Shown: positions 44,360 to 53,300 of the stretch, one piece after another
How the letters are laid out: every line of letters starts with the position of its first letter
Numbering within the stretch: the first letter of the stretch is position 1
DNA from: Lentilitoribacter sp039986595
GTDB lineage: Bacteria; Pseudomonadota; Alphaproteobacteria; Rhizobiales; Rhizobiaceae
Length of the DNA stretch: 64,000 nt
Direction: 5' to 3'
NCBI GenBank assembly: GCA_039986595.1
Contig: JBDWQJ010000004.1
Location: 682,001 to 746,000, forward strand
Notes under the pieces: generated by a model
The model's input: only the letters and a program-made list of their open reading frames with translations
Told to the model about the DNA's origin: nothing
Databases searched by the model: none
Made by a program: the position numbers and the translations under genes

Positions 44360-45658
44360 ATGACTGATAAGAAGAAGGGATCGAAACTGGTCTCCCGCCG
44401 CAATACACTCAAGGGAATTGGTGCAGGCGCGCTTCTGGCAACAACAGGCTTGCCGAAGATGATGGGTTATGCGCAAGCGCAGACATCAGAGCCGATTAAA
44501 ATCGGTTTCCAAGTTCATAGAACAGGCATTGGCGCTGCATATGGTCGTTGGTATGACCGCACAACGCAAGCTGCGGTTAAGCGCATCAATGACATGGGCG
44601 GCATTAACGGACGTCCCGTTGAGGTCGTTGCAGAAGATGATGGAACCGACCCTAAGCGCGGCGCAGAAGTTGTTGAGAAATTTGCGTCTCAACATAATTG
44701 CGATATCGCATTTGGTACGTTGTTTAGTCACGTTGTTTTTGGATCTGCACCACGTGCAGGTGAGTTGAAACTACCATATTTTGTTGTCTCAGAAGGACAC
44801 CATGTGGCAAGTGGCAAGCTAAATAGATATACGCTGCAGCCAGGCATCACAGATGTGAAAAGTCAGGTCCAAGCGATGGCGCCATTTGTTGGCGACAATC
44901 TAGGTAAGAAGGTTACGATGATCTACCCAGACTTTGCTTTTGGTCATGATCACCGTGATTTCTTCAGTGAAGCAATTGAGCGTCAAGGCGGAAATGTTGT
45001 TGCAAAAATTGCAGTACCTCCGGCTGAAACATCATTTACGAAATACTTCCCGAAAATTCCACGTGACACAGATGTTGTATATCACGTCATGGTGGGCCCG
45101 GCAGTTCTGACCTTTGTGAAAGAATTGGGCGAATTCTTTGGGCCAAGCCGTCCTGAAATCTTTGGCTTTATCGATAGTTTGGAAGCCGTTGATATCAACA
45201 GCCCTGGTCTTGAGTTCTTAGAAGGTACTTATTTTTGGGAAGGTATGCCGCGTCACGCACAGGCAGATCAAACATCACACGATAAATTATACCGTGAAGC
45301 TGTTGGTGTGGATGATAAAGGTGCTTCAACATCAGATTCAAAAGATGTGTCGACATTTGCGCATATGTTTGGCTGTTGGGAAACACTCAATATTGTCAAA
45401 GCTGGAATGGAATCTGCTGGCTATCGTGGTCCGGAAGATCGTTCCAAGTTGATTGAGGCTGTTGAGGCCATGTCGGACATACCGATGTCAGATGATCATC
45501 CGCAGGGTGCGAAGCTCTTTAATGGCAAAACACACCAGACATTTGGATCTCAATATATCTCAAAAGTAACAGACGGAAAACTTGTCGTTTCACATACAAC
45601 ATCTATTGAAGACACGTTGTATGAAGACGAAGTGGATTACACGACACAGTCTTTCTAA
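44360..45658 (+). CDS. Branched-chain-type ABC transporter substrate-binding protein
   Basis: This 432-residue binding protein has a twin-arginine-like signal (SRRNTLKGIGAGALLATTGL) and a Leu/Ile/Val-binding-type body (PIKIGFQVHRTG, GGINGRPVEVVAEDD, MIYPDFAFGHDHRDF). It starts the operon with LivH, LivM, LivG and LivF type genes. Liv-type importers also carry aromatic acids, amides and other compounds. The downstream nicotinamidase and nicotinate genes make a pyridine carboxylate or amide a plausible substrate (inference). Confidence 0.88.
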   Translation: MTDKKKGSKLVSRRNTLKGIGAGALLATTGLPKMMGYAQAQTSEPIKIGFQVHRTGIGAAYGRWYDRTTQAAVKRINDMGGINGRPVEVVAEDDGTDPKRGAEVVEKFASQHNCDIAFGTLFSHVVFGSAPRAGELKLPYFVVSEGHHVASGKLNRYTLQPGITDVKSQVQAMAPFVGDNLGKKVTMIYPDFAFGHDHRDFFSEAIERQGGNVVAKIAVPPAETSFTKYFPKIPRDTDVVYHVMVGPAVLTFVKELGEFFGPSRPEIFGFIDSLEAVDINSPGLEFLEGTYFWEGMPRHAQADQTSHDKLYREAVGVDDKGASTSDSKDVSTFAHMFGCWETLNIVKAGMESAGYRGPEDRSKLIEAVEAMSDIPMSDDHPQGAKLFNGKTHQTFGSQYISKVTDGKLVVSHTTSIEDTLYEDEVDYTTQSF

Positions 45659-45695
45659 TCTGTAACTTTCAACGTTTTTAGACTGAGATAAAATA

Positions 45696-46622
45696 ATGGA
45701 ATTTGGGCCGCATCTAATTCTTGCCTCCCTTGAGGGTGCTGTTATTGCCGCAGTTTTAGCAATGACGGCGATGGGCCTGAGTATCGTTTTTGGCATCATG
45801 CGCGTTGTAAATGTCGCGCATGGTGAGTTTTTTATGCTGGGTGCAGTTATTGCCTGGTGGGTTGCACATATATTGGGCGGCCATCCGGCTGTCGGATTTA
45901 TCGCAGCGCTTATTTTTGCCCCATTGCTTGTTGGCGTTATCGCAGCGGTTGCAGATCGGCTTGTGTTGCAGAAAATTGATTACGATCCAGACCGCACAAT
46001 TGTCGGCACGATCGGACTTTTATACATCATTCAACAAGTCACGTTGATGACTTTTGGCCCTGAAGCACGTCCCGTTGAAGCGCCATTTAATCAACGATTG
46101 GCTATTCCGTGGTTTGAATTTGGTGAAAATGGCTTTGAGATTTACTGGCCGTGGGGGCTTTCCATCACAAGTTATAAGCTCTTTATCATTGTTGCTGCGA
46201 TTGCAATTTTAACGGCGCTTTGGGTTCTTATGACCAAAACGAAAATTGGCCTTATTATGCGCGCCACCCAGCAAGATAGCGAAATGGCACGTGCGTTTGG
46301 TGTTCCGGTCAAGCGGGTTTATGCATGGGTATTTGGTCTGGGCGCAGGTTTGGCGGCCATGGGTGCCGTGCTTGTGGTGCCGGTCCAACAAGCACACTAT
46401 CTCATGGGGCATGATCCTTTATTGCTGTCATTCATCGTCGTGATTATTGGCGGTTTAGGTAGCCTACCAGGAACTGTGATTGCAGCAGTACTCATTGGTA
46501 TGAGCGATGGGATAATTTCGGTGTTCTTCTCTCCAACGCTTGCTAAGATTTTAGCGACATTATTGGTTGCCATGGTGCTGGTCTTTAGACCACAAGGATT
46601 GATGGGGAAAATTCGCTCATGA
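45696..46622 (+). CDS. LivH-type ABC permease
   Basis: This 308-residue inner-membrane permease has about eight hydrophobic helices. The LivH motifs GLSIVFGIMRVVNVAHGEFFML and GGLGSLPGTVIAAVLIG are present. It follows the binding-protein gene and overlaps the LivM-type gene by four bases (ATGA). Confidence 0.92.
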   Translation: MEFGPHLILASLEGAVIAAVLAMTAMGLSIVFGIMRVVNVAHGEFFMLGAVIAWWVAHILGGHPAVGFIAALIFAPLLVGVIAAVADRLVLQKIDYDPDRTIVGTIGLLYIIQQVTLMTFGPEARPVEAPFNQRLAIPWFEFGENGFEIYWPWGLSITSYKLFIIVAAIAILTALWVLMTKTKIGLIMRATQQDSEMARAFGVPVKRVYAWVFGLGAGLAAMGAVLVVPVQQAHYLMGHDPLLLSFIVVIIGGLGSLPGTVIAAVLIGMSDGIISVFFSPTLAKILATLLVAMVLVFRPQGLMGKIRS

Positions 46623-47563
46623 CGGATGCCCAACGTTCAAACTGGCTGCATATTGGTGTTGTCCTAGTTCTAGCCCTCTCATTTTTTATCCTGCCGGAAT
46701 ATCATTCTGGTAATTTAGCGCGCATTTTAGTCCTTGCCGTTTATGCGATGGGTTATAATCTTCTGTTTGGTTACACTGGTTTGCTAAGCCTTGGGCACGC
46801 GTTGTTTTTCGCAGCTGGCATGTATGGCCTTGGCCTTGCGATGCAATATTGGGATTTTAATCCGATATTTGCTTTAGTTGCTGGATTGTTGCTTGCACTA
46901 GTCGTTTCCATCTGCGTTGGTTTTCTTGCGTTACGAACAACGGGTGTAGCGTTTATGATTGTCACTTTGATGTTTGCGCAAGCGGGTTATCTGACGATCC
47001 TTTACTTCGGCGAATATACGCGCGGTGACGAAGGTTTTGTAATCCAACAAGCTGATCGAATGGTTGGCATGATTGATCTCACCAGCCCGATGGGACGTTT
47101 CTTTGCAGCTTTGCTGTTATTTGCAATTTGCTTTTTCATCATAGCTTATATCGTTCGATCTGGATTTGGACTGGCGCTCGTTGCCATTCGTGAAAATGAA
47201 GAGCGTGCAACCATGCTTGGATATGATGTTATGCGATTAAAATTGCAGGCCGTTATCATATCAGGCGTCATGTCCGGTTCTGCAGGTGCAGCATATGCGT
47301 TGCTCTTTGGATATGCTGGCGCGACATTTGCCACGGTACAATATTCAATTTTCCCATTGTTGTGGGTATTACTTGGGGGTGCTGGCGTTACGATTGGACC
47401 GCTTATTGGCACGATCTTTATGTTCTATTTGATCGATTATTCAAGCGCGATCACACCTGCATATATGTTGATTGCAGGCCTTGCTTTGGTGCTACTCACA
47501 CTGTTTGCCCCACAAGGCTTGGCAGGTGAATTACGGCGGAGGTATCTAACATGGCTTCCGTAA
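46619..47563 (+). CDS. LivM-type ABC permease
   Basis: This 314-residue permease has about nine hydrophobic helices. Motifs include YNLLFGYTGLLSLGHALFF and AIRENEERATMLGYDV, typical of LivM. Its start overlaps the LivH stop by 4 nt and its end overlaps the ATPase start by 13 nt. Confidence 0.92.
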   Translation: MTDAQRSNWLHIGVVLVLALSFFILPEYHSGNLARILVLAVYAMGYNLLFGYTGLLSLGHALFFAAGMYGLGLAMQYWDFNPIFALVAGLLLALVVSICVGFLALRTTGVAFMIVTLMFAQAGYLTILYFGEYTRGDEGFVIQQADRMVGMIDLTSPMGRFFAALLLFAICFFIIAYIVRSGFGLALVAIRENEERATMLGYDVMRLKLQAVIISGVMSGSAGAAYALLFGYAGATFATVQYSIFPLLWVLLGGAGVTIGPLIGTIFMFYLIDYSSAITPAYMLIAGLALVLLTLFAPQGLAGELRRRYLTWLP

Positions 47564-48282
47564 CTATTTTAGAGACAAAAGGTCTGAGTAAATCCTTTGG
47601 TGGTTTGCAGGCAAATACTGATATCGATTTTAAGCTACAAGAAGGCCTTATCACTGCGTTAATTGGTCCAAACGGTGCTGGTAAAACAACCTTTGTGGGT
47701 ATGTTATGCGGCCGAATAGCGTCAACTTCCGGACGTGTTTATTTCAATGGTCAGGACATTAGTTCCTTGCCCGCTCATCAACGTATTCGACTTGGCATTG
47801 CTTATACGTTTCAGATTACTTCGATTTTCCCCGGGCTAACTGTTGCGCGCAATGTTGAATTGTCATTACGCCGTGCCAAAAAACTTAAAGGCAAAGAGGC
47901 CGCTGATGCGGTGTTCAAAGTTTTAACGCAAGTAAACTTGTCTGATCGTGCGGATCAAATAGCTGGTGATTTAAGTTATGGACACCAGCGCATTTTAGAA
48001 ATCGCGATGGGCCTTGCGCAAAGTCCGAAACTTTTCATTCTTGATGAACCGACGCAAGGATTATCGGAGTCTGAAGTAGAAGAGTTTATCTCGCTTATTA
48101 AATCTCTTGCTGGAGATACAACGATTTTATTGATTGAGCATAATATGGATGTTGTGATGAAATCTGCTGATCATATTGCCGTATTGAATTTTGGTGAATT
48201 ACTTGCGGAAGGTTCGCCTGAGGAAATTCGCCAAAATAAATCTGTCCAAAGCGCATATTTAGGTACGTCGGAAGATGCTTGA
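47551..48282 (+). CDS. LivG-type ABC ATPase
   Basis: This 243-residue ATPase has Walker A GPNGAGKTT, Walker B LFILDEPTQGL and the switch histidine in LIEHNMD. The signature is LSYGHQR, as in the LivG family. It starts inside the LivM-type gene and its end overlaps the LivF-type start by 8 nt. Confidence 0.92.
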   Translation: MASVTILETKGLSKSFGGLQANTDIDFKLQEGLITALIGPNGAGKTTFVGMLCGRIASTSGRVYFNGQDISSLPAHQRIRLGIAYTFQITSIFPGLTVARNVELSLRRAKKLKGKEAADAVFKVLTQVNLSDRADQIAGDLSYGHQRILEIAMGLAQSPKLFILDEPTQGLSESEVEEFISLIKSLAGDTTILLIEHNMDVVMKSADHIAVLNFGELLAEGSPEEIRQNKSVQSAYLGTSEDA

Positions 48283-48970
48283 TGTAAAAGATATATATGC
48301 CGGTTATGGGCAGGTTGAAGTGTTGCACGGGGTCTCGCTTAATGTTGCGTCTGGTGAAATTCTTTGCGTGATGGGACGAAATGGTGCGGGCAAAACAACG
48401 CTTTTGAAATCAATCATGGGAATTGTTGAAATTTCGGGTGGTGGCATTTCGCTTGAAGAGGAGTTGATCAATACTTTGCCGGGGCATGAAATACCCAAGC
48501 GTGGCATTGGTTATATTCCGCAAGGGCGCAGACTTTTCCCTGAACTGACTGTGCGTGAAAACATCGAGATGGGATTGATGGTGCGCAAGGTGAGTGCTGA
48601 TACCAAAGACTGGGTGCTGGATTTATTCCCAAGACTGCGTGAGCGTCTTGATCAGCGTGCGGGCACATTATCAGGTGGGGAACAACAGATGTTAGCCACT
48701 GCACGTGCACTTGCACTTCGTCCAAAAGTTTTATTGCTTGATGAACCGACCGAAGGTTTGCAACCCTCGATGATTGAGCAAATTCGGCAAGTTATCTTGA
48801 AAATGAAACAAGAGGGCTTTGCGATTATTCTCGTTGAACAGAGAATTGATGCAGTGTTGGCCTTGGCTGATCGAGTGACCATGATTGAAAATGGAAAATC
48901 AGTTGAAACACTAGCTGCCAAAGAGTTGGGCGCCGCGCCTGATAAAATTAAACGTTATTTGGGCGTTTGA
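48275..48970 (+). CDS. LivF-type ABC ATPase
   Basis: This 231-residue ATPase has Walker A GRNGAGKTT, signature LSGGEQQM, Walker B LLLDEPTEGLQP and the LivF end RYLGV. It closes the importer operon. The nicotinamidase gene begins 78 bp later in the same direction. Confidence 0.92.
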   Translation: MLDVKDIYAGYGQVEVLHGVSLNVASGEILCVMGRNGAGKTTLLKSIMGIVEISGGGISLEEELINTLPGHEIPKRGIGYIPQGRRLFPELTVRENIEMGLMVRKVSADTKDWVLDLFPRLRERLDQRAGTLSGGEQQMLATARALALRPKVLLLDEPTEGLQPSMIEQIRQVILKMKQEGFAIILVEQRIDAVLALADRVTMIENGKSVETLAAKELGAAPDKIKRYLGV

Positions 48971-49048
48971 TTTGTACGCAATCTCTTGCTGCAGCTTAAT
49001 TGTTTGAGATAATGTCGTAAGAATTGTTGGTTAGAGGATACCCCTAAA

Positions 49049-49654
49049 ATGAGATCTGCAAACGAAGCCCTAATTGTAATTGATATTCAAAATGATTTTT
49101 GTCCTGGGGGTGCGCTTGCCGTGAACGAGGGTGATTTGATCGTTGCTGGTGTAAATGCTCTTATGTCTGAGTTTCAGACGATTGTTTTAACTCAGGATTG
49201 GCATCCTGCAGGGCATTCTTCATTTGCCTCGTCCCGTGACGGTGCTGAGGTTATGTCGCTCATTGATATGCCATATGGACCACAGGTTTTGTGGCCAGAC
49301 CATTGTATCCAAGGGACAAAGGGCGCTGAGTTTCATTCAGACTTGGATATAAATTCAGCTCATATGATTGTTCGCAAAGGCTTTAGACCTCAAATCGATA
49401 GCTATTCGGCATTTTTTGAAAATGATCATACGACCCCAACTGGACTTGATGGTTATTTGAAAAGTCGAGGTGTTGAGAAGTTGTTACTTGTAGGGCTGGC
49501 AACAGATTTTTGTGTCAATTATTCTGCTGTTGATGGTGCAAAACTTGGCTTTGACGTAACGGTTGATCAATCTTTATGCCGTGCCATCGATTTTGGTGGG
49601 TCGCTTGATGCTGCTCGGAACGGCATGATGCAATCCGGTGTTTCGTTTATTTAA
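49049..49654 (+). CDS. pncA: Nicotinamidase (isochorismatase-like)
   Basis: This 201-residue isochorismatase-fold amidase has DIQNDFCPGGALAV (catalytic Asp12), the metal motif TQDWHPAGHSSF (Asp50, His52, His56), VRKGF for the catalytic lysine and the nucleophile cysteine in VGLATDFCV. This is the PncA pattern. It converts nicotinamide to nicotinate and ammonia. It sits between the ABC importer and nicotinate hydroxylase genes. It may feed catabolism rather than, or as well as, NAD salvage. Confidence 0.88.
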   Translation: MRSANEALIVIDIQNDFCPGGALAVNEGDLIVAGVNALMSEFQTIVLTQDWHPAGHSSFASSRDGAEVMSLIDMPYGPQVLWPDHCIQGTKGAEFHSDLDINSAHMIVRKGFRPQIDSYSAFFENDHTTPTGLDGYLKSRGVEKLLLVGLATDFCVNYSAVDGAKLGFDVTVDQSLCRAIDFGGSLDAARNGMMQSGVSFI

Positions 49655-49716
49655 AAACCTAAGCCTCTTATTCAACTCAAGTTCTAAGGCATTTCAGTTT
49701 GACAAAATAAGTTCCT

Positions 49717-49748
49717 CTCTTTATCGTTTGTATACAAATGATAAAGAG
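49717..49748. promoter_or_regulatory. 32-bp near-perfect palindrome, candidate repressor operator
   Basis: The outer arms CTCTTTATC (49717-49725) and GATAAAGAG (49740-49748) are perfect. Inside, TTTGTATACAAA (49727-49738) is itself a perfect palindrome, and only the pair 49726/49739 fails. TTGACA at 49699-49704 is a perfect -35, so the palindrome covers the expected -10 and start region. It ends 8 nt before the TTG start codon of the hydroxylase FAD subunit. A repressor such as the nearby MarR protein would block transcription here. Confidence 0.75.
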
Positions 49749-49755
49749 GTGAGGT

Positions 49756-50586
49756 TTGCATTACGAAATTCCGACAGATCTTCAGGCCGCACTTGAGCTA
49801 TATGCGGTTAAAGACAGCAGGATAATTGCTGGCGGTACAGATGTGTTTCCAGCGGCAAAGCAAGGGCATTCGCCCCGCACACTCATTGACCTCACTGCTA
49901 TTCCTGCATTGTCTGGAATTGAACTAATTGGCGATACTTATCGCATTGGCGCTGCAACTACATGGTCGGACCTTATAAAAGCTGATTTGCCATCAAGTTT
50001 TGATGCGTTGAAAGAAGCTGCGCGTGAAGTTGGTAGTATCCAGATACAAAATGCTGGCACTATTGGCGGCAATATATGCAATGCGTCACCAGCTGCTGAC
50101 GGCGTGCCGCCATTATTAGCGCTTGATGCACAAGTGGAACTTGTAAGCGCTGCAAATGGTATAAGGCGTATGGCTTTATCTGAGTTCATGTTGCATGTCC
50201 GGAAAACAAAGCTCGCTGATGATGAAATATTATCTGCAGTGCTTATTCCCAAACCAGAGCTGGTTGAAAAGTCCGCGTTTGAAAAACTTGGCAGCCGCCG
50301 ATATCTCGTCATCTCAATTACAATGACGGCAGCGAATATTACGTGTGATGAACAAGGCTTGATAACCAGCGCAAAAATCGCAGTTGGGGCGTGCTCTCCT
50401 GTGGCGCAGCGTTTAACCAAACTTGAAGCTGATATTATTGGTAAGAAGCCTAAAGATATCTATGTCACTGATGATCATCTATCGGTGCTTTCACCCATTG
50501 ATGATGTGCGTGGAAGTGGTGAATATCGCAAGGATGTGGTTGCCGAGCAGTGTAAACGTGCGGTGTTACGTGCGGTGATGTCATGA
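49756..50586 (+). CDS. FAD subunit of a molybdenum hydroxylase, probable nicotinate dehydrogenase
   Basis: This 276-residue FAD-binding subunit of the xanthine-oxidase family has the motifs IIAGGTDVFP and TIGGNICNASPAADGVPPLL. It starts at TTG behind a strong GAGGTGAGG site. It overlaps the next gene by 4 nt. The downstream 6-hydroxynicotinate reductase and enamidase genes point to nicotinate as the substrate rather than xanthine. The enzyme would hydroxylate nicotinate at C6 with electrons passing from Mo through Fe-S to FAD. Confidence 0.82.
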   Translation: MHYEIPTDLQAALELYAVKDSRIIAGGTDVFPAAKQGHSPRTLIDLTAIPALSGIELIGDTYRIGAATTWSDLIKADLPSSFDALKEAAREVGSIQIQNAGTIGGNICNASPAADGVPPLLALDAQVELVSAANGIRRMALSEFMLHVRKTKLADDEILSAVLIPKPELVEKSAFEKLGSRRYLVISITMTAANITCDEQGLITSAKIAVGACSPVAQRLTKLEADIIGKKPKDIYVTDDHLSVLSPIDDVRGSGEYRKDVVAEQCKRAVLRAVMS

Positions 50587-53300
50587 CGAAATTCACGCTT
50601 AATGGCAATCTTGTTTCATCCAATCCGCTACCTGGTGAACGATTATCGGAAATGCTACGCGAACGGGTTGGCGCGCGCGATGTTAAAATTGGCTGTAATG
50701 CGGGTGATTGTGGTGCCTGCTCTGTGTTGGTTGATGGTGATGTCGTTTGTGCCTGTTTAACGCCCGCGCATCAGATTGAGGGCAAGTCTGTTGAAACGCT
50801 CGGTGGTTTATATGAAAACGAGCCAATCGTAGATAAATTGGCTGACAACTTTCTCAATCATGGTGCGGCTCAATGCGGTATTTGTACGCCCGGGATGATT
50901 GTTTCTGCCGTTGCCATGCTACGCGAAAATTCGTCGCCAACAGAAGATGAAGTGAAAGACGCCTTGGGTGGTGTGTTATGTCGGTGTACGGGTTATCGAA
51001 AAATCATTGATGCTGTTTTGGAGGTTTCGCCAACTCATTCAGATGATGCGGGACATGTTGGAAGCTCAATCCGTCGATTGGATGGGATGGAAAAAGTTTC
51101 GGGCCGTGATCTTTATGGTGATGATATAGCGCCCGCTGGGACGAAAGAAATTTTTGTTATTCGCTCCCCGTTCCCACGTGCGGGTTTTAAATTTGGTGAT
51201 TTGGATCGCTATCAAAGTGAAAATGAAGATATATCAGCGATCCTGACGGCTGATGATATTGAAGGTGAAAACGCATTTGGTGTGATCCCGCAGTTTCAGG
51301 ATCAGCCGGTTTTTGCGGTTGATGAAGCGCGATTTCGCGGCGAGGCGGTTGCAGCCATAGTGGCAAGTCCAGAATTTATCCGAGATTTTGATCCAGAAGC
51401 GTTTCCTATCACTTGGCGAGAAAAAGATGCTGCGCAAGATATCACCAAAGCGCAATCAGATGATGCCGCAAAATTACACGAAAAGCATGAACGTAATCTC
51501 ATGTGCGAGGGGTTTGTGCAACGTGGTGATGCCTCATCTGCGATAACAGAAGCGGATTTTGTTGTTGAAGGTCATTTCAATTCAGGTTTTGTTGAACACG
51601 CATATATCGAACCAGAAGCGGGATACGCAGAGGTGATTGATGGAAAAGTTATTGTCCACGCATGTACCCAAGCGCCTGTGATGGATCAAGAAGCTTTAGA
51701 AATCATTCTCGCGCGTGATAAAAGCCAAATTCGAATTATTCCTTCAAGCGTTGGTGGCGGTTTTGGCTCGAAACTGGATATTTCCGTCCAGCCCATTCTT
51801 GCAATGGCGGCGATCAAAACGGGTCAACCTGTGCGGTTGACTTATACGCGAACTGAATCCATGCAGAGCACAACCAAGCGCCATCCATCGGATATTCATC
51901 TAAAGATTGGTGCGAATTCGGACGGTAAAGTTACAGGCTTTGATTTCCTTGGCAGCTTTGACACGGGCGCTTATGCCAGCTGGGGCCCAACCGTTGCCAA
52001 TCGTGTTCCAGTGCATGCATCTGGTCCTTATTTGATTGAAAACTATCGCGCCAAATCAAAAGGTATTTATACCAATAACCCACCTTCTGGTGCGTTCCGT
52101 GGTTTTGGTGTGCCGCAATCAGCAATCGCGCAAGAATCATTATTTGATGAGCTGGCTAATAAAGTTGGAATTGATGCCTTGGAGTTTCGCATTTTGAATG
52201 CATTGGAAGCTGGCCAATCAACGGTTTGCGGGCAGGTCTTTGACCAAGGTGTGGGTATTAAAAAATGTTTGCAAGCGCTGAAACCTCATTGGGATAAAGA
52301 GCGCGCCGCGTGTGATAAATTTAATGCTGAGAATGACATATTTAAACGTGGTGTTGGTGTTGCATCTGGATGGTATGGGTGTGGCAACACATCCCTTCCT
52401 AATCCATCGACGATTAAATCTGGTATTCGCGCAGATGGCACGATTGTGTTGCACCAAGGGGCAATGGATATTGGTCAGGGTGCTAACACAGTTATCACTC
52501 AGATATTTGCAACGGCTCTCGGCGCAAATATATCCAATATTAAATTGATAGGACCTGATACTGATATTACCCCCGATGCAGGTAAGACATCAGCCTCACG
52601 ACAAACCTTTGTTTCTGGGAATGCATCACGACTTTCGGGTAAAGCACTGCGCGCTAATATCCTTCAACGCTTTAATGTAAGCGAGAATTGCGAATTGGTT
52701 TTTGAAGGTTCAAAAATTTACGTTCTCGAAAATGGTAAAGATCATTATTTGGATTTAAGCTCACTTACTGTTGATGAAGAAGGTTATGTTCTGCGTGCGG
52801 AAGAAACCTATGATCCGCCAACTGTTCCGCTTGATGAAAATGGTCAAGGATCACCTTACGCGCAATTTGGCTATGCGGCGCAGATGGCAATTATAGAAGT
52901 TGATACAGCACTCGGGACGGTAAAACCGATTAAGTTTATTGCGGCTCATGATGTGGGAAAAGCGATTAACCCTGTGCTTGTTGAAGGACAGGTTCATGGC
53001 GGTATTGCCCAAGGTTTAGGCATGGCCTTGATGGAAGAATATATCCCTGGGCGCACGGAGAATTTGCACGATTATTTGATCCCAACAATTGGTGATATGC
53101 CTCCGGTTGAAACGCTCATTATTGAAGAACCTGATGCGCATGGCCCATTTGGTGCCAAAGGTTTGGGTGAGCATGTACTTGTCCCGACAGCGCCTGCAAT
53201 CTTGAACGCCATCCATGCTGCAACAGGAGCCCGAATTACAAGAGTTCCGGCAACTCCTTCGCGGGTGAATATGGCAATAAGGGCTTTAAAACATGACTGA
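50583..53300 (+). CDS. Fused [2Fe-2S]-molybdopterin subunit of a molybdenum hydroxylase, probable nicotinate dehydrogenase
   Basis: This 905-residue protein begins with two [2Fe-2S] domains: Cys38, Cys43, Cys46 and Cys58 in the plant-type cluster, and Cys98, Cys101, Cys133 and Cys135 in the helical one. The molybdopterin part starts near residue 160, with the Mo-cofactor motif SSVGGGFGSKLD and a late FGAKGLGEHV containing the glutamate expected to act as base. In Eubacterium barkeri nicotinate dehydrogenase has four separate subunits; here the Fe-S and Mo parts are one chain. The start and end overlap the neighbours. Confidence 0.85.
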   Translation: MTKFTLNGNLVSSNPLPGERLSEMLRERVGARDVKIGCNAGDCGACSVLVDGDVVCACLTPAHQIEGKSVETLGGLYENEPIVDKLADNFLNHGAAQCGICTPGMIVSAVAMLRENSSPTEDEVKDALGGVLCRCTGYRKIIDAVLEVSPTHSDDAGHVGSSIRRLDGMEKVSGRDLYGDDIAPAGTKEIFVIRSPFPRAGFKFGDLDRYQSENEDISAILTADDIEGENAFGVIPQFQDQPVFAVDEARFRGEAVAAIVASPEFIRDFDPEAFPITWREKDAAQDITKAQSDDAAKLHEKHERNLMCEGFVQRGDASSAITEADFVVEGHFNSGFVEHAYIEPEAGYAEVIDGKVIVHACTQAPVMDQEALEIILARDKSQIRIIPSSVGGGFGSKLDISVQPILAMAAIKTGQPVRLTYTRTESMQSTTKRHPSDIHLKIGANSDGKVTGFDFLGSFDTGAYASWGPTVANRVPVHASGPYLIENYRAKSKGIYTNNPPSGAFRGFGVPQSAIAQESLFDELANKVGIDALEFRILNALEAGQSTVCGQVFDQGVGIKKCLQALKPHWDKERAACDKFNAENDIFKRGVGVASGWYGCGNTSLPNPSTIKSGIRADGTIVLHQGAMDIGQGANTVITQIFATALGANISNIKLIGPDTDITPDAGKTSASRQTFVSGNASRLSGKALRANILQRFNVSENCELVFEGSKIYVLENGKDHYLDLSSLTVDEEGYVLRAEETYDPPTVPLDENGQGSPYAQFGYAAQMAIIEVDTALGTVKPIKFIAAHDVGKAINPVLVEGQVHGGIAQGLGMALMEEYIPGRTENLHDYLIPTIGDMPPVETLIIEEPDAHGPFGAKGLGEHVLVPTAPAILNAIHAATGARITRVPATPSRVNMAIRALKHD

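Noticed and set aside
48971..48982. Possible nicotinate operator before pncA (TTTGTACGCAAT)
   Set aside because: Only about 9 of 12 positions match the core and the central GTATAC is lost, so it is too weak to call.
49938..50420. Long minus-strand frame inside the hydroxylase FAD subunit gene
   Set aside because: It is antisense to the conserved flavoprotein and has no family resemblance.
49756..53300. Xanthine dehydrogenase
   Set aside because: The fold is shared, but the adjoining 6-hydroxynicotinate reductase and enamidase genes, and the absence of purine genes or XdhC, favour nicotinate as substrate.
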